Of a DNA stretch of 6,005 nucleotides, positions 1 to 5,433 are shown one piece after another. Position numbers and translations under genes: made by a program. The first letter of the stretch is position 1. Each line of letters starts with the position of its first letter. The DNA is from an uncultured Amaricoccus sp. (GTDB lineage: Bacteria; Pseudomonadota; Alphaproteobacteria; Rhodobacterales; Rhodobacteraceae), in contig NZ_CALLYO010000085.1 in the NCBI RefSeq assembly GCF_937858865.1, forward strand, positions 1-6,005, written 5' to 3'. Below the pieces are notes generated by a model. That model saw only the letters and a list, made by a program, of their open reading frames with translations. It ran no database searches and was not told where the DNA came from.

Positions 1-353
1 TGAACGATCTCGTGCGCCCGGCGATGTACGACGCCTGGCACGACATCGTGCCGGTTGCCGAGCCGGCGCCAGGCGCGCCGCTGGTTCCCGTCGACGCGGT
101 GGGGCCGGTCTGCGAGACGGGCGACACCTTCGCGGTCGGCCGGCTCCTGCCGCCGCTCGCGCCGGGGGATCTCGTGGCCTTCCGCTCGGCGGGCGCCTAT
201 GGTGCCGCGATGGCGTCGGAATACAACTCCCGGCCGCTGGTGCCGGAGGTGCTGGTCTCAGGCGATCACTTCGACGTGGTGCGGGCGCGGCCGAGCTTTG
301 ACGAGATGCTGAAGCGGGATACCATTCCGGCATGGATCGGGCGAAGGGGCTGA
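1..353 (+). CDS. lysA: Diaminopimelate decarboxylase, C-terminal part (5' end outside window)
   Basis: LysA is a cytoplasmic PLP enzyme that decarboxylates meso-2,6-diaminopimelate to L-lysine, the last step of lysine synthesis. Only the last 116 residues are visible; the reading frame enters at base 3 and ends at TGA 351-353. Recognition rests on hallmark fold-type III decarboxylase motifs. CETGD (bases 111-125) carries the cysteine that completes the active site across the dimer interface. GAYG-AAMASEYNSRP follows, whose first tyrosine (codon 198-200) contacts PLP. The end, around PEVLVSGDHFDVVRARPSFDEML, matches the usual LysA C-terminus. The start NDLVRPAMYDAWHDIVPV fits the segment before the C-terminal beta domain. 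Nothing looks broken, so truncation is due only to the window edge. The TIGR02302 gene follows after 38 bp with no visible terminator, so the two are probably co-transcribed. Confidence 0.95.
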   Translation, partial: NDLVRPAMYDAWHDIVPVAEPAPGAPLVPVDAVGPVCETGDTFAVGRLLPPLAPGDLVAFRSAGAYGAAMASEYNSRPLVPEVLVSGDHFDVVRARPSFDEMLKRDTIPAWIGRRG

Positions 354-391
354 GCCGATCGGAGGCAGGTCGTGACGGGAGTGCCGGGCGG

Positions 392-2926
392 ATGAGGGCG
401 GAGCGCCGCGCGGGCCGGGGCGGCGATCCGTTGCGGCGTGTCCTGCGGCGGAGCCGCGCCGCGATGGCGCTCGAGTCGTTCACGCGCGCCTTCTGGCCGT
501 TCGGCTCGGCGCTGGCCTTCGTCTGGGCGGCGCTCGCCTTCGGGCTGGCTGAGATCACCACGCGCCCGCAGCTGATGGCGCTGGCCGGGGCGGCCGGGGT
601 GCTCCTCCTCGCGCTTCTCGTGCGCGGCATCATGCGGTTCCACTGGCCGGGCGAGGCCGAGGCGCGGGCGCGGATCGACGCGGTGCTGCCGGGGCGGCCG
701 CTCGCGGCCCTCTCGGACGAGCCGGCGCTCGGGCGCGACGATCCGGCGGCGCAGAGGGTCTGGGCGGCGCATCTCGCGCGGATGCGGCGGCTCGCGGCGA
801 CCGCGCGGCCGGTGGTACCGGACCTGCGCCTCGCCGGCTACGACCGCTGGGCGATCCGGCTCATGGCGCTGGTGGCGCTGATCGCCGCCGGCCTCTTTGC
901 GCGCGACCGCGGCGTCGAGGCGGTGGCGACCGCGCTCGCGCCGGTGCCGGGCACGGCGGTGGCGGCGGGCCCGAGCTTCGAGGGGTGGGCCGAGCCGCCG
1001 GCCTATACCGGGCGGCCGACGGTCTATCTGCCCGAGGTCGCGGCGGGCTCGACCGTGGCGGTGCCCGAGGGCACCGAGGTCACGATCCGCGTCTACGGCG
1101 AGACCGACCGCTTCGCGATCGAGGAGGACATCTCGGGCGGGGCGCCGGCGGCGCTCTCCGAGGCGGCGCCCGGGATCGGCACCGCCGAGTTCCCGGTGGC
1201 GGCGACGGGCGAGGTCGCGCTCAGCCGGTCGGGGCGGGAGATCGGCGCCTGGTCCTTCGTCATGGAGCCCGACCAGCCGCCCGAGATCCGTCTCGCCGGG
1301 CCGGTCGAGGCGGCGCCGACCGGCGAGACCCGGCTGCCCTACGAGGGCAGCGACGACCACGGGATCACCGGGGCCGAGGCCGAGATAGCGCTCGACGTTC
1401 CCCGGGTCGACCGCCGCTACGGGCTGACGGTCGAACCGCAGGCGCGCCCGGCGCTCGAGGCCGAACTGCCGATGCCGCTGACCGGCGGCACCCGGGAGAT
1501 CGACGACGCGCTGGTCGAGGACTTCTCCAAGCATCCGTTCGCCGGGTTGCCGGTCACGGTGACGCTGGCGGCGGAGGACGCGCGGGGGCAGGCGGCGGAG
1601 AGCGCGCCGGAGGCGGCGGTGCTGCCGATGCGGCGCTTCTACGATCCGCTGGCGCGGGCGCTGGTCGAGCAGCGGCGCGACTTGCTCTGGTCGACCGAGA
1701 ACGGCCGGCGGGTGACGCAGGTGCTGCGCGCCATCTCCAACCATCCCGACGCGGCCTTCGACAGCCCGCGCGCCTATCTGGTGGTGCGGGCGGCGATCCG
1801 GCGGCTGGCGGAGGCGGAGAAGGCCGGCACGGTCGCGGCGGTGCAGGACGAGGTCGCCGAGGCGCTCTGGCAGGCGGCGGTGCAGATCGAGGACGGCAAC
1901 CTCGGCGACGCCAAGGAGCGGCTGGCGCGGGCCAAGGAGCGGCTGCAGCAGGCGCTGCGCGAGGGGGCCTCCGACGAGGAGATCGCCCGGCTGATGGACG
2001 AGCTGCGCCAGGCGACGCGCGACTATATGGAGCAGATGGCGCGCGACGCCATGCGCAACGGCGAGATGCAGCAGGCCGAGATCCCGCCGGGCCAGACCAT
2101 GACCCAGGACCAGATCCAGGAGCTCATGGACCGCATCCAGGAGCTCTCCGAGCAGGGGCGCAAGGCCGAGGCCGAGGCGCTGCTCGAGATGCTGCAGCAG
2201 ATGCTCGACAACATGCAGATGATGATGGGCCAGGGCGGGCCGGGCGAGAACGGCCAGGGCCAGCAGTCGATGCAGGGCCTCGCCGATGCGCTGCGCGAGC
2301 AGCAGGGGCTGGCCGACGAGAGCTTCCAGCAGCTGCAGCGCCAGTTCCAGCGCGGCCGGAACGGCCCGTCCGGGCAGGGCGAGCAGGGCTGGCCGGGCGA
2401 CGAGGCGGCACCGGATGGCCAGGCGCAGGGCGGCGACCCGGGGTCGCTCGCCGACCGCCAGGACGCGCTGCGCCAGCTGACCGAGGAACTGCAGCGCGGC
2501 CTCCCCGGAGAGGCGGGCGAGGCGGCGCGGGAGGCATTGCGCGAGGCCGAGCGCAACATGGGCGAGGCGGCCGAGGGGCTGCGCGAGGGCGACACGGCCG
2601 GCGCACTCGACCGCCAGGCCGACGCGATCGACAACCTGCGCGAGGGGATGCGCCAGATGGGCGAGGACCTCCGCCGCGCCGAGGGCAACGGCCAGGACGG
2701 CCAGGGGCAGCTCGAGGGGAGCGCCGCGGCGGAGAACGGGCGCGACCCGCTCGGCCGGCCGAGCGGCGGGCGCGGCGGGATCGGCACCGACGAGAACATG
2801 CTGCCCGAGGTCGACAGCGCCGCCCGCGCCCGCGCGCTCCTCGACGAGATCCGCCGCCGGGTGGGCGAGCAGATGCGGCCCGAGCTCGAGCTCGACTATC
2901 TCCGCCGGCTGCTCGATCTCTTCTGA
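392..2926 (+). CDS. TIGR02302 / DUF4175 family membrane protein, function unknown
   Basis: This is a protein of about 844 residues whose molecular role is not established. Seen in the sequence: three hydrophobic segments near residues 34-54, 61-80 and 153-170. Between the last two lies the family-typical stretch GRPLAALSDEPALGRDDPAA followed by WAAHLARM. A beta-rich region follows, then a long charged helical region (about 467-567) and a Gln/Met/Gly-rich low-complexity stretch (about 553-690). The last 54 residues carry a conserved-looking tail (GTDENMLPEVDSAARARALL, then PELELDYLRRLLDLF). Known of the family: alphaproteobacterial proteins of about 850 residues with two or three N-terminal helices and a large Gln/Gly-rich part predicted to lie outside the cytoplasm. 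I chose ATG 392 because GGGAG at 377-381 lies 10 nt upstream. An in-frame ATG at 332 would overlap lysA and has no clear ribosome site; ATG 464 is also possible but sits just before the first membrane segment. A role in the cell envelope is inference from location and context only. Confidence 0.9.
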   Translation: MRAERRAGRGGDPLRRVLRRSRAAMALESFTRAFWPFGSALAFVWAALAFGLAEITTRPQLMALAGAAGVLLLALLVRGIMRFHWPGEAEARARIDAVLPGRPLAALSDEPALGRDDPAAQRVWAAHLARMRRLAATARPVVPDLRLAGYDRWAIRLMALVALIAAGLFARDRGVEAVATALAPVPGTAVAAGPSFEGWAEPPAYTGRPTVYLPEVAAGSTVAVPEGTEVTIRVYGETDRFAIEEDISGGAPAALSEAAPGIGTAEFPVAATGEVALSRSGREIGAWSFVMEPDQPPEIRLAGPVEAAPTGETRLPYEGSDDHGITGAEAEIALDVPRVDRRYGLTVEPQARPALEAELPMPLTGGTREIDDALVEDFSKHPFAGLPVTVTLAAEDARGQAAESAPEAAVLPMRRFYDPLARALVEQRRDLLWSTENGRRVTQVLRAISNHPDAAFDSPRAYLVVRAAIRRLAEAEKAGTVAAVQDEVAEALWQAAVQIEDGNLGDAKERLARAKERLQQALREGASDEEIARLMDELRQATRDYMEQMARDAMRNGEMQQAEIPPGQTMTQDQIQELMDRIQELSEQGRKAEAEALLEMLQQMLDNMQMMMGQGGPGENGQGQQSMQGLADALREQQGLADESFQQLQRQFQRGRNGPSGQGEQGWPGDEAAPDGQAQGGDPGSLADRQDALRQLTEELQRGLPGEAGEAAREALREAERNMGEAAEGLREGDTAGALDRQADAIDNLREGMRQMGEDLRRAEGNGQDGQGQLEGSAAAENGRDPLGRPSGGRGGIGTDENMLPEVDSAARARALLDEIRRRVGEQMRPELELDYLRRLLDLF

Positions 2927-3055
2927 GCGGGCAGACAGGGATCGATGTGCGCGCGCACGCGGTGGGCACGCGTGCCCCGAGATCAAGCCGTTGATATCAT
3001 GCGGAATTATTTCCTGTATAGACAACGTCTATACAGGAGCGGCTTCGGCGGCCGG
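2927..3055. other. Convergent intergenic region with palindromes and a low-G+C island
   Basis: This 129-bp gap separates the 3' ends of the TIGR02302 gene and the minus-strand zinc-ribbon gene. Its left half is G+C-rich and contains two perfect palindromes, GTGCGCGCGCAC (2947-2958) and GGGCACGCGTGCCC (2964-2977). Its right half is strikingly poorer in G+C: 25 of 60 bases in 2981-3040 are G or C. It includes the 8-bp palindrome TGATATCA (2992-2999) and the long inverted repeat listed separately. No credible small gene is visible; the open frame crossing it is a shadow of the zinc-ribbon gene. Confidence 0.7.
3012..3038. repeat. Perfect 12-bp inverted repeat with 3-nt spacer; terminator or operator candidate
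   Basis: The left arm TCCTGTATAGAC (3012-3023) and right arm GTCTATACAGGA (3027-3038) are perfectly complementary around AAC. As RNA, either strand would form a 12-bp hairpin with a 3-nt loop. It lies 17 nt past the stop of the minus-strand gene and 85 nt past the stop of the plus-strand gene, which suits a bidirectional terminator or 3'-end stabiliser. However, neither side has a run of T; the minus-strand tail is only A/T-rich (AAATAATTCC). As DNA, each arm contains an 8-bp element of the form GT-n-TA-n-AC (3016-3023 and 3027-3034), the pattern described for operators of the HutC subfamily of GntR regulators. The centres are 11 bp apart. Its position between gene ends argues against a simple promoter operator. 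I favour a 3'-end hairpin but cannot decide. Confidence 0.6.
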
Positions 3056-3703
3056 CTAGCGGTCCGGATCGCCGATCAGCTTCTCGATCTCGCCCCGCCA
3101 GTGGTCGACGGCCTCGCCGTAGGCGGTGAGCGCGGGGGCGGCCTGCGGCACCTGCGCGGCGATGGGGGCGCGGTAGAGGTAGGCGGCGAGCGCGAGCGCG
3201 GCGAGGAGGAGCGCGAGCAGGAAGCCGCGGGCGAAGCGGCTCCGCGACGGCGGCGGGAGTTCCGCTGCGGGGGCCGCGGGCTCGCCGAGCTCGAGCCGGG
3301 ACGCGGGCTGCGGGCGGGGCGGGGCGGAGAGGGGGGCGGGCTGGGAGACCGCCGGGCGTTCGGCCGGCTTCGGCGGTGTGGCCGGCCGCGGCGGCAGGTG
3401 GACCACCACCGGGGACTCGGCCGGCTGGGCTTCGGGCTGGGGCGCCGGGGCCGTGTCGGGGGCCGTGTCGGGGGCCGCGGCGGGCACGAGCGCCACCGGG
3501 GCGGGTGCCGGCATCGGCCGCGTGCCGGGCGACCAGGACTCGAGCCGGCGCAGGATCTGGTCCTCGGTCAGGCCGGCGCCGGGGCCGCCGCGGACGAACC
3601 AGCGAGTATGGCAGGCGGTGCATTGCACATGCCGGCCGGCGGCGGGGACCATGCCCTCCGGGACTTCGTATTCGGCGCCGCAGTTCGGGCAGTTCAGGCG
3701 CAT
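3056..3703 (-). CDS. Zinc-ribbon (MJ0042-type) single-pass membrane protein
   Basis: This 215-residue protein starts with a compact zinc ribbon: C5-P-N-C8 and C28-T-A-C31 form two CxxC knuckles, followed by HTRWFV. This is the pattern of the MJ0042 family N-terminal domain. A Pro/Ala-rich linker of about 110 residues follows, containing a short PDTA repeat. One hydrophobic helix lies at about 160-178 (FLLALLLAALALAAYLY), and a tail of roughly 35 residues ends in GEIEKLIGDPDR. The likely topology is a cytoplasmic zinc ribbon tethered to the inner membrane; this is inferred. I chose ATG 3703 because it begins just before the first CxxC, as in the family, and has GAGGTGG directly upstream. Upstream in-frame starts (3769, 3814) add residues lacking family character and overlap the predicted promoter. 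It is transcribed divergently from ftsE. Some databases label relatives as regulatory proteins or thioredoxin-like; I see no evidence here for either activity. Confidence 0.88.
   Translation of the reverse strand: MRLNCPNCGAEYEVPEGMVPAAGRHVQCTACHTRWFVRGGPGAGLTEDQILRRLESWSPGTRPMPAPAPVALVPAAAPDTAPDTAPAPQPEAQPAESPVVVHLPPRPATPPKPAERPAVSQPAPLSAPPRPQPASRLELGEPAAPAAELPPPSRSRFARGFLLALLLAALALAAYLYRAPIAAQVPQAAPALTAYGEAVDHWRGEIEKLIGDPDR
3447..3476. repeat. 12-bp tandem repeat inside the zinc-ribbon protein linker
   Basis: Two exact copies of GGGGCCGTGTCG (3447-3458 and 3459-3470) are followed by a partial third copy. On the minus strand they encode PDTAPDTA in the Pro/Ala linker. Because the unit is a multiple of three, copy-number change would keep the frame, so linker length may vary among strains. 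Confidence 0.7.
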
Positions 3704-3753
3704 CGCCACCTCGGTCGGGAGCCGGCTCGGCGCGGCCGAATCGGGGTGCGTCC

Positions 3754-3782
3754 GTTCTAGCGGCGGCATCCCCTCATTCCAA
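3754..3782 (-). promoter_or_regulatory. Putative sigma-70-type promoter for the zinc-ribbon gene
   Basis: Read on the minus strand, TTGGAA (3782-3777) and TAGAAC (3759-3754) are separated by 17 bp, matching four of six bases in each consensus box. Transcription would begin near 3747, leaving a leader of about 44 nt before ATG 3703. The call rests on sequence pattern alone. Confidence 0.45.
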
Positions 3783-3785
3783 GCC

Positions 3786-3818
3786 GCGCCACCGCAGCGC
3801 CACCGTTGCGCCACCGTT
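3786..3818. repeat. Three tandem 11-bp repeats between divergent promoters
   Basis: Copies at 3786-3796 (GCGCCACCGCA), 3797-3807 and 3808-3818 (both GCGCCACCGTT) run head to tail, and a degenerate start of a fourth (GCACCG) follows at 3819. The array lies between the -35 boxes of the two predicted divergent promoters, and its last two bases form the start of the ftsE -35 box. A spacing of 11 bp is about one helical turn, so a protein could bind all copies on one DNA face. Such binding is inference; the array may also be simple slippage in G+C-rich DNA. Confidence 0.75.
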
Positions 3819-3844
3819 GCACCGGGCCGCGGCGTCTGTATAAC
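3817..3844 (+). promoter_or_regulatory. Putative promoter for ftsE-ftsX-plsC
   Basis: TTGCAC (3817-3822) and TATAAC (3839-3844) are 16 bp apart. The -10 box matches five of six consensus bases and stands out in otherwise G+C-rich DNA; the -35 keeps only the TTG core. Transcription would begin near 3851, about 22 nt before the ftsE start codon, giving a short leader that contains the ribosome site. Confidence 0.5.
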
Positions 3845-3860
3845 TCGCGCCGCAGGCGAC

Positions 3861-3867
3861 GGAGAGG
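3861..3867 (+). promoter_or_regulatory. Ribosome binding site deciding the ftsE GTG start
   Basis: GGAGAGG ends 5 nt before GTG 3873. It fixes a GTG start for a frame that is open much further upstream, and agrees with the normal FtsE N-terminus (IEFEEAGFSYG). Confidence 0.75.
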
Positions 3868-3872
3868 ACCCG

Positions 3873-4541
3873 GTGATCGAGTTCGAGGAGGCGGGCTTCA
3901 GCTACGGCACGCGGACGGTCCTGAGGGACGTGACCCTGTCGCTGGCTCCCGGCGCCTTTCATTTCCTCGTCGCGCCCTCGGGCGCCGGCAAGACGACGCT
4001 GCTCAGGCTCTGCTGGCTCGATCTCGCGCCGACCGAGGGGCGGGTCCGGCACTTCGGCCGCGACATCGGCCGGCGTGATCGGAGCGCGATTGCCAGCCTG
4101 CGCCGGGCGGTCGGGGTGGTGCAGCACGACTGCCATCTGATCGAGCATCTGTCCCTGGCCGAGAACGTGGCGCTGCCGCTCAGCGTGAGCGGGATCGCGC
4201 CCGAGGAGCGGGCCGACGACGTGGCGGCGCTGCTGGCCTGGGTCGAGCTCGGCCATCGGGCGCGGGCGCTGCCGGGCCAGCTCTCGGGCGGCGAGCGGCG
4301 GCGGGCGGCGCTGGCGCGGGCGCTGATCCTGAGCCCGGAGCTCGTGCTCGCCGACGAGCCGACGGGCGGCGTCGACCGGACGACCGGGCTGGGGGTGATG
4401 ACGCTGCTGCTCGAGCTCAGCCGCATGGGCAAGACCGTGCTCGTCGCCACCCACGACACCGACCTCGCCGAGAGCGTGCCGGGGGCGGTGGTGCTGCGGC
4501 TCGACGAGGGGCGGGTCTGGGTCGACGAGGCGGTGGCGTGA
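3873..4541 (+). CDS. ftsE: Cell division ABC transporter ATP-binding protein FtsE
   Basis: FtsE is the cytoplasmic ATPase of the FtsEX complex. It drives conformational change in FtsX to control periplasmic peptidoglycan hydrolysis during division. The 222-residue length is normal. ABC motifs appear in order: Walker A APSGAGKT (34-41), Q-loop region VVQHDC (82-87), signature LSGGE (137-141), Walker B LVLADEP (157-163), D-loop TGGVD (164-168) and H-loop THD with H194. Departures from consensus are Ala for the first Gly of Walker A, QHD where FtsE proteins usually have an FQD-like Q-loop, and GG for the usual GN before LD in the D-loop. The essential lysine (K40), Walker B Asp/Glu and switch histidine are intact, so the protein is probably active. 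The ENVALPL segment after the Q-loop is typical of FtsE. A LolD/MacB-type ATPase is the main alternative, but overlap with ftsX settles it. The stop overlaps the ftsX start by 4 bp (GTGA). Confidence 0.95.
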   Translation: MIEFEEAGFSYGTRTVLRDVTLSLAPGAFHFLVAPSGAGKTTLLRLCWLDLAPTEGRVRHFGRDIGRRDRSAIASLRRAVGVVQHDCHLIEHLSLAENVALPLSVSGIAPEERADDVAALLAWVELGHRARALPGQLSGGERRRAALARALILSPELVLADEPTGGVDRTTGLGVMTLLLELSRMGKTVLVATHDTDLAESVPGAVVLRLDEGRVWVDEAVA

Positions 4542-5431
4542 GCGGCCGGCTGGGCTGGCTCCGCGGCGATCCGATCGCGCTGCGCGTCGTGCCGCCGGGC
4601 GGCTGGTCGGCGGCGACGCTCGGGCTGCTCGCAGGCGTCCTCGCCTTCTTTGCGGTGCTGGCGCTGGCGCTGACGCTGGCGGCCGGGCGGCTGGCGGCGG
4701 CCTGGGAGGGCGAGGCCGGCGAGACGGCGACGCTGCAGGTCTTCGCCGGCGAGGAGGTGATCGAGGCGCAGGCGCGGGCGGCGCTCGACGTGCTCCGGCA
4801 GACGCCGGGGGTCCGCTCGGTGCGGATGGTCGATCTCGCCGAGCAGGAGAAGCTGCTCGAGCCCTGGCTCGGGCCGGAGGTGCCGATGGAGAGCCTGCCG
4901 CTGCCGCTGCTGATCGAGGTCGCGACCGACCCCGAGGTGCTCGACGTCGCCGCGCTGGAGGCGCAGCTGGCCGAGGCGGCGCCGGGGGCGGTCTACGACG
5001 ACCATACCGCCTGGCGGCTGCCGCTGGTCGAGACGGCGGGGCGGGTCGGCCGCTTCGGGCTGGCGAGCCTCGTCCTCCTCGCGCTGGCGCTCGGGGCCGG
5101 CGTGGCGCTGGCGGCGGAGCGGGCGGTGGCGGTGAACGCGGCGGCGATCCGCACGCTGCGGCTGGTGGGGGCGGAGGACGGCTTCATCGCCGGCGGCTTC
5201 GCCCGGCGGCTGGTGCTGCGCGCCGGGGCGGGGGCGGTCGTCGGGACGGCGGCGGGGATGGTCCTCGTCGCGCTGCTGCCGCAGGGGAGCGAGCCGGGGT
5301 TCTTCCTGGCCGGGATCGGGCTGACCGGCTGGCAGTGGCTGTTGCCGCTCCTCGTGCCGGTGGCGGCGGCGGGCGTCGCCTGGGGCGCGGCGCGGGCGGC
5401 GACGCGGCGCGGGCTCAGGCGCTGGAGCTGA
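4538..5431 (+). CDS. ftsX: Cell division ABC transporter permease FtsX
   Basis: FtsX is the inner-membrane partner of FtsE and relays ATP hydrolysis to activators of murein hydrolases (EnvC-type or direct hydrolases) in the periplasm. The 297 residues show the family's four-helix plan: TM1 at about 24-48, a large extracytoplasmic loop (about 52-165), then TM2 about 173-194, TM3 about 226-247 and TM4 about 265-285. The loop before TM3 carries the FtsX-like AAAIRTLRLVGAEDGFIAGG, the cytoplasmic segment that couples to FtsE. The N-terminal cytoplasmic part is short, as in many alphaproteobacterial FtsX proteins and unlike the longer E. coli one. Translation starts at GTG 4538 inside the end of ftsE, with GAGG at 4527-4530 serving as ribosome site within the ftsE coding sequence. 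This arrangement suggests translational coupling and matched amounts. The sequence is highly Ala/Leu/Gly-rich, as expected at this G+C content. Confidence 0.94.
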   Translation: MSGRLGWLRGDPIALRVVPPGGWSAATLGLLAGVLAFFAVLALALTLAAGRLAAAWEGEAGETATLQVFAGEEVIEAQARAALDVLRQTPGVRSVRMVDLAEQEKLLEPWLGPEVPMESLPLPLLIEVATDPEVLDVAALEAQLAEAAPGAVYDDHTAWRLPLVETAGRVGRFGLASLVLLALALGAGVALAAERAVAVNAAAIRTLRLVGAEDGFIAGGFARRLVLRAGAGAVVGTAAGMVLVALLPQGSEPGFFLAGIGLTGWQWLLPLLVPVAAAGVAWGAARAATRRGLRRWS

Positions 5432-5433
5432 GC

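Noticed and set aside
332..391. Longer N-terminus for the TIGR02302 protein from ATG 332
   Set aside because: It would overlap the end of lysA and lacks a clear ribosome site, whereas ATG 392 has GGGAG at good spacing. It cannot be fully excluded.
985..2994. A 669-codon plus-strand frame inside the TIGR02302 gene
   Set aside because: The product is a low-complexity Arg/Gly/Ala string and the frame is a +1/+2 shadow; the TIGR02302 frame has recognisable family motifs.
266..3025. A 919-codon open frame on the minus strand, antisense to the TIGR02302 gene
   Set aside because: It uses a TTG start and gives an Arg/His/Pro/Leu-rich product with no family character. Its length is explained by the scarcity of stop codons opposite a very G+C-rich gene.
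3012..3038. Inverted repeat as transposon end or attachment site
   Set aside because: There is no transposase, no second copy in the window and no flanking target duplication, so nothing supports mobility.
2945..3760. A plus-strand frame starting in the convergent gap and crossing the zinc-ribbon gene
   Set aside because: It is antisense to a gene with clear zinc-binding motifs, has Gly/Arg-rich composition and no recognisable domain. Its first part (MRNYFLYRQRLY) is just the inverted repeat translated.
3704..3814. Longer N-terminus for the zinc-ribbon protein (starts at 3769 or 3814)
   Set aside because: The added residues have no family match, the purine-rich stretch directly abuts ATG 3769, and the region carries the predicted promoter. 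ATG 3703 sits directly before the first CxxC.
3378..3872. FtsE extended upstream by the open frame before GTG 3873
   Set aside because: The extension is antisense to the zinc-ribbon gene and crosses the promoter region. GTG 3873 has a good ribosome site and gives the normal FtsE length.
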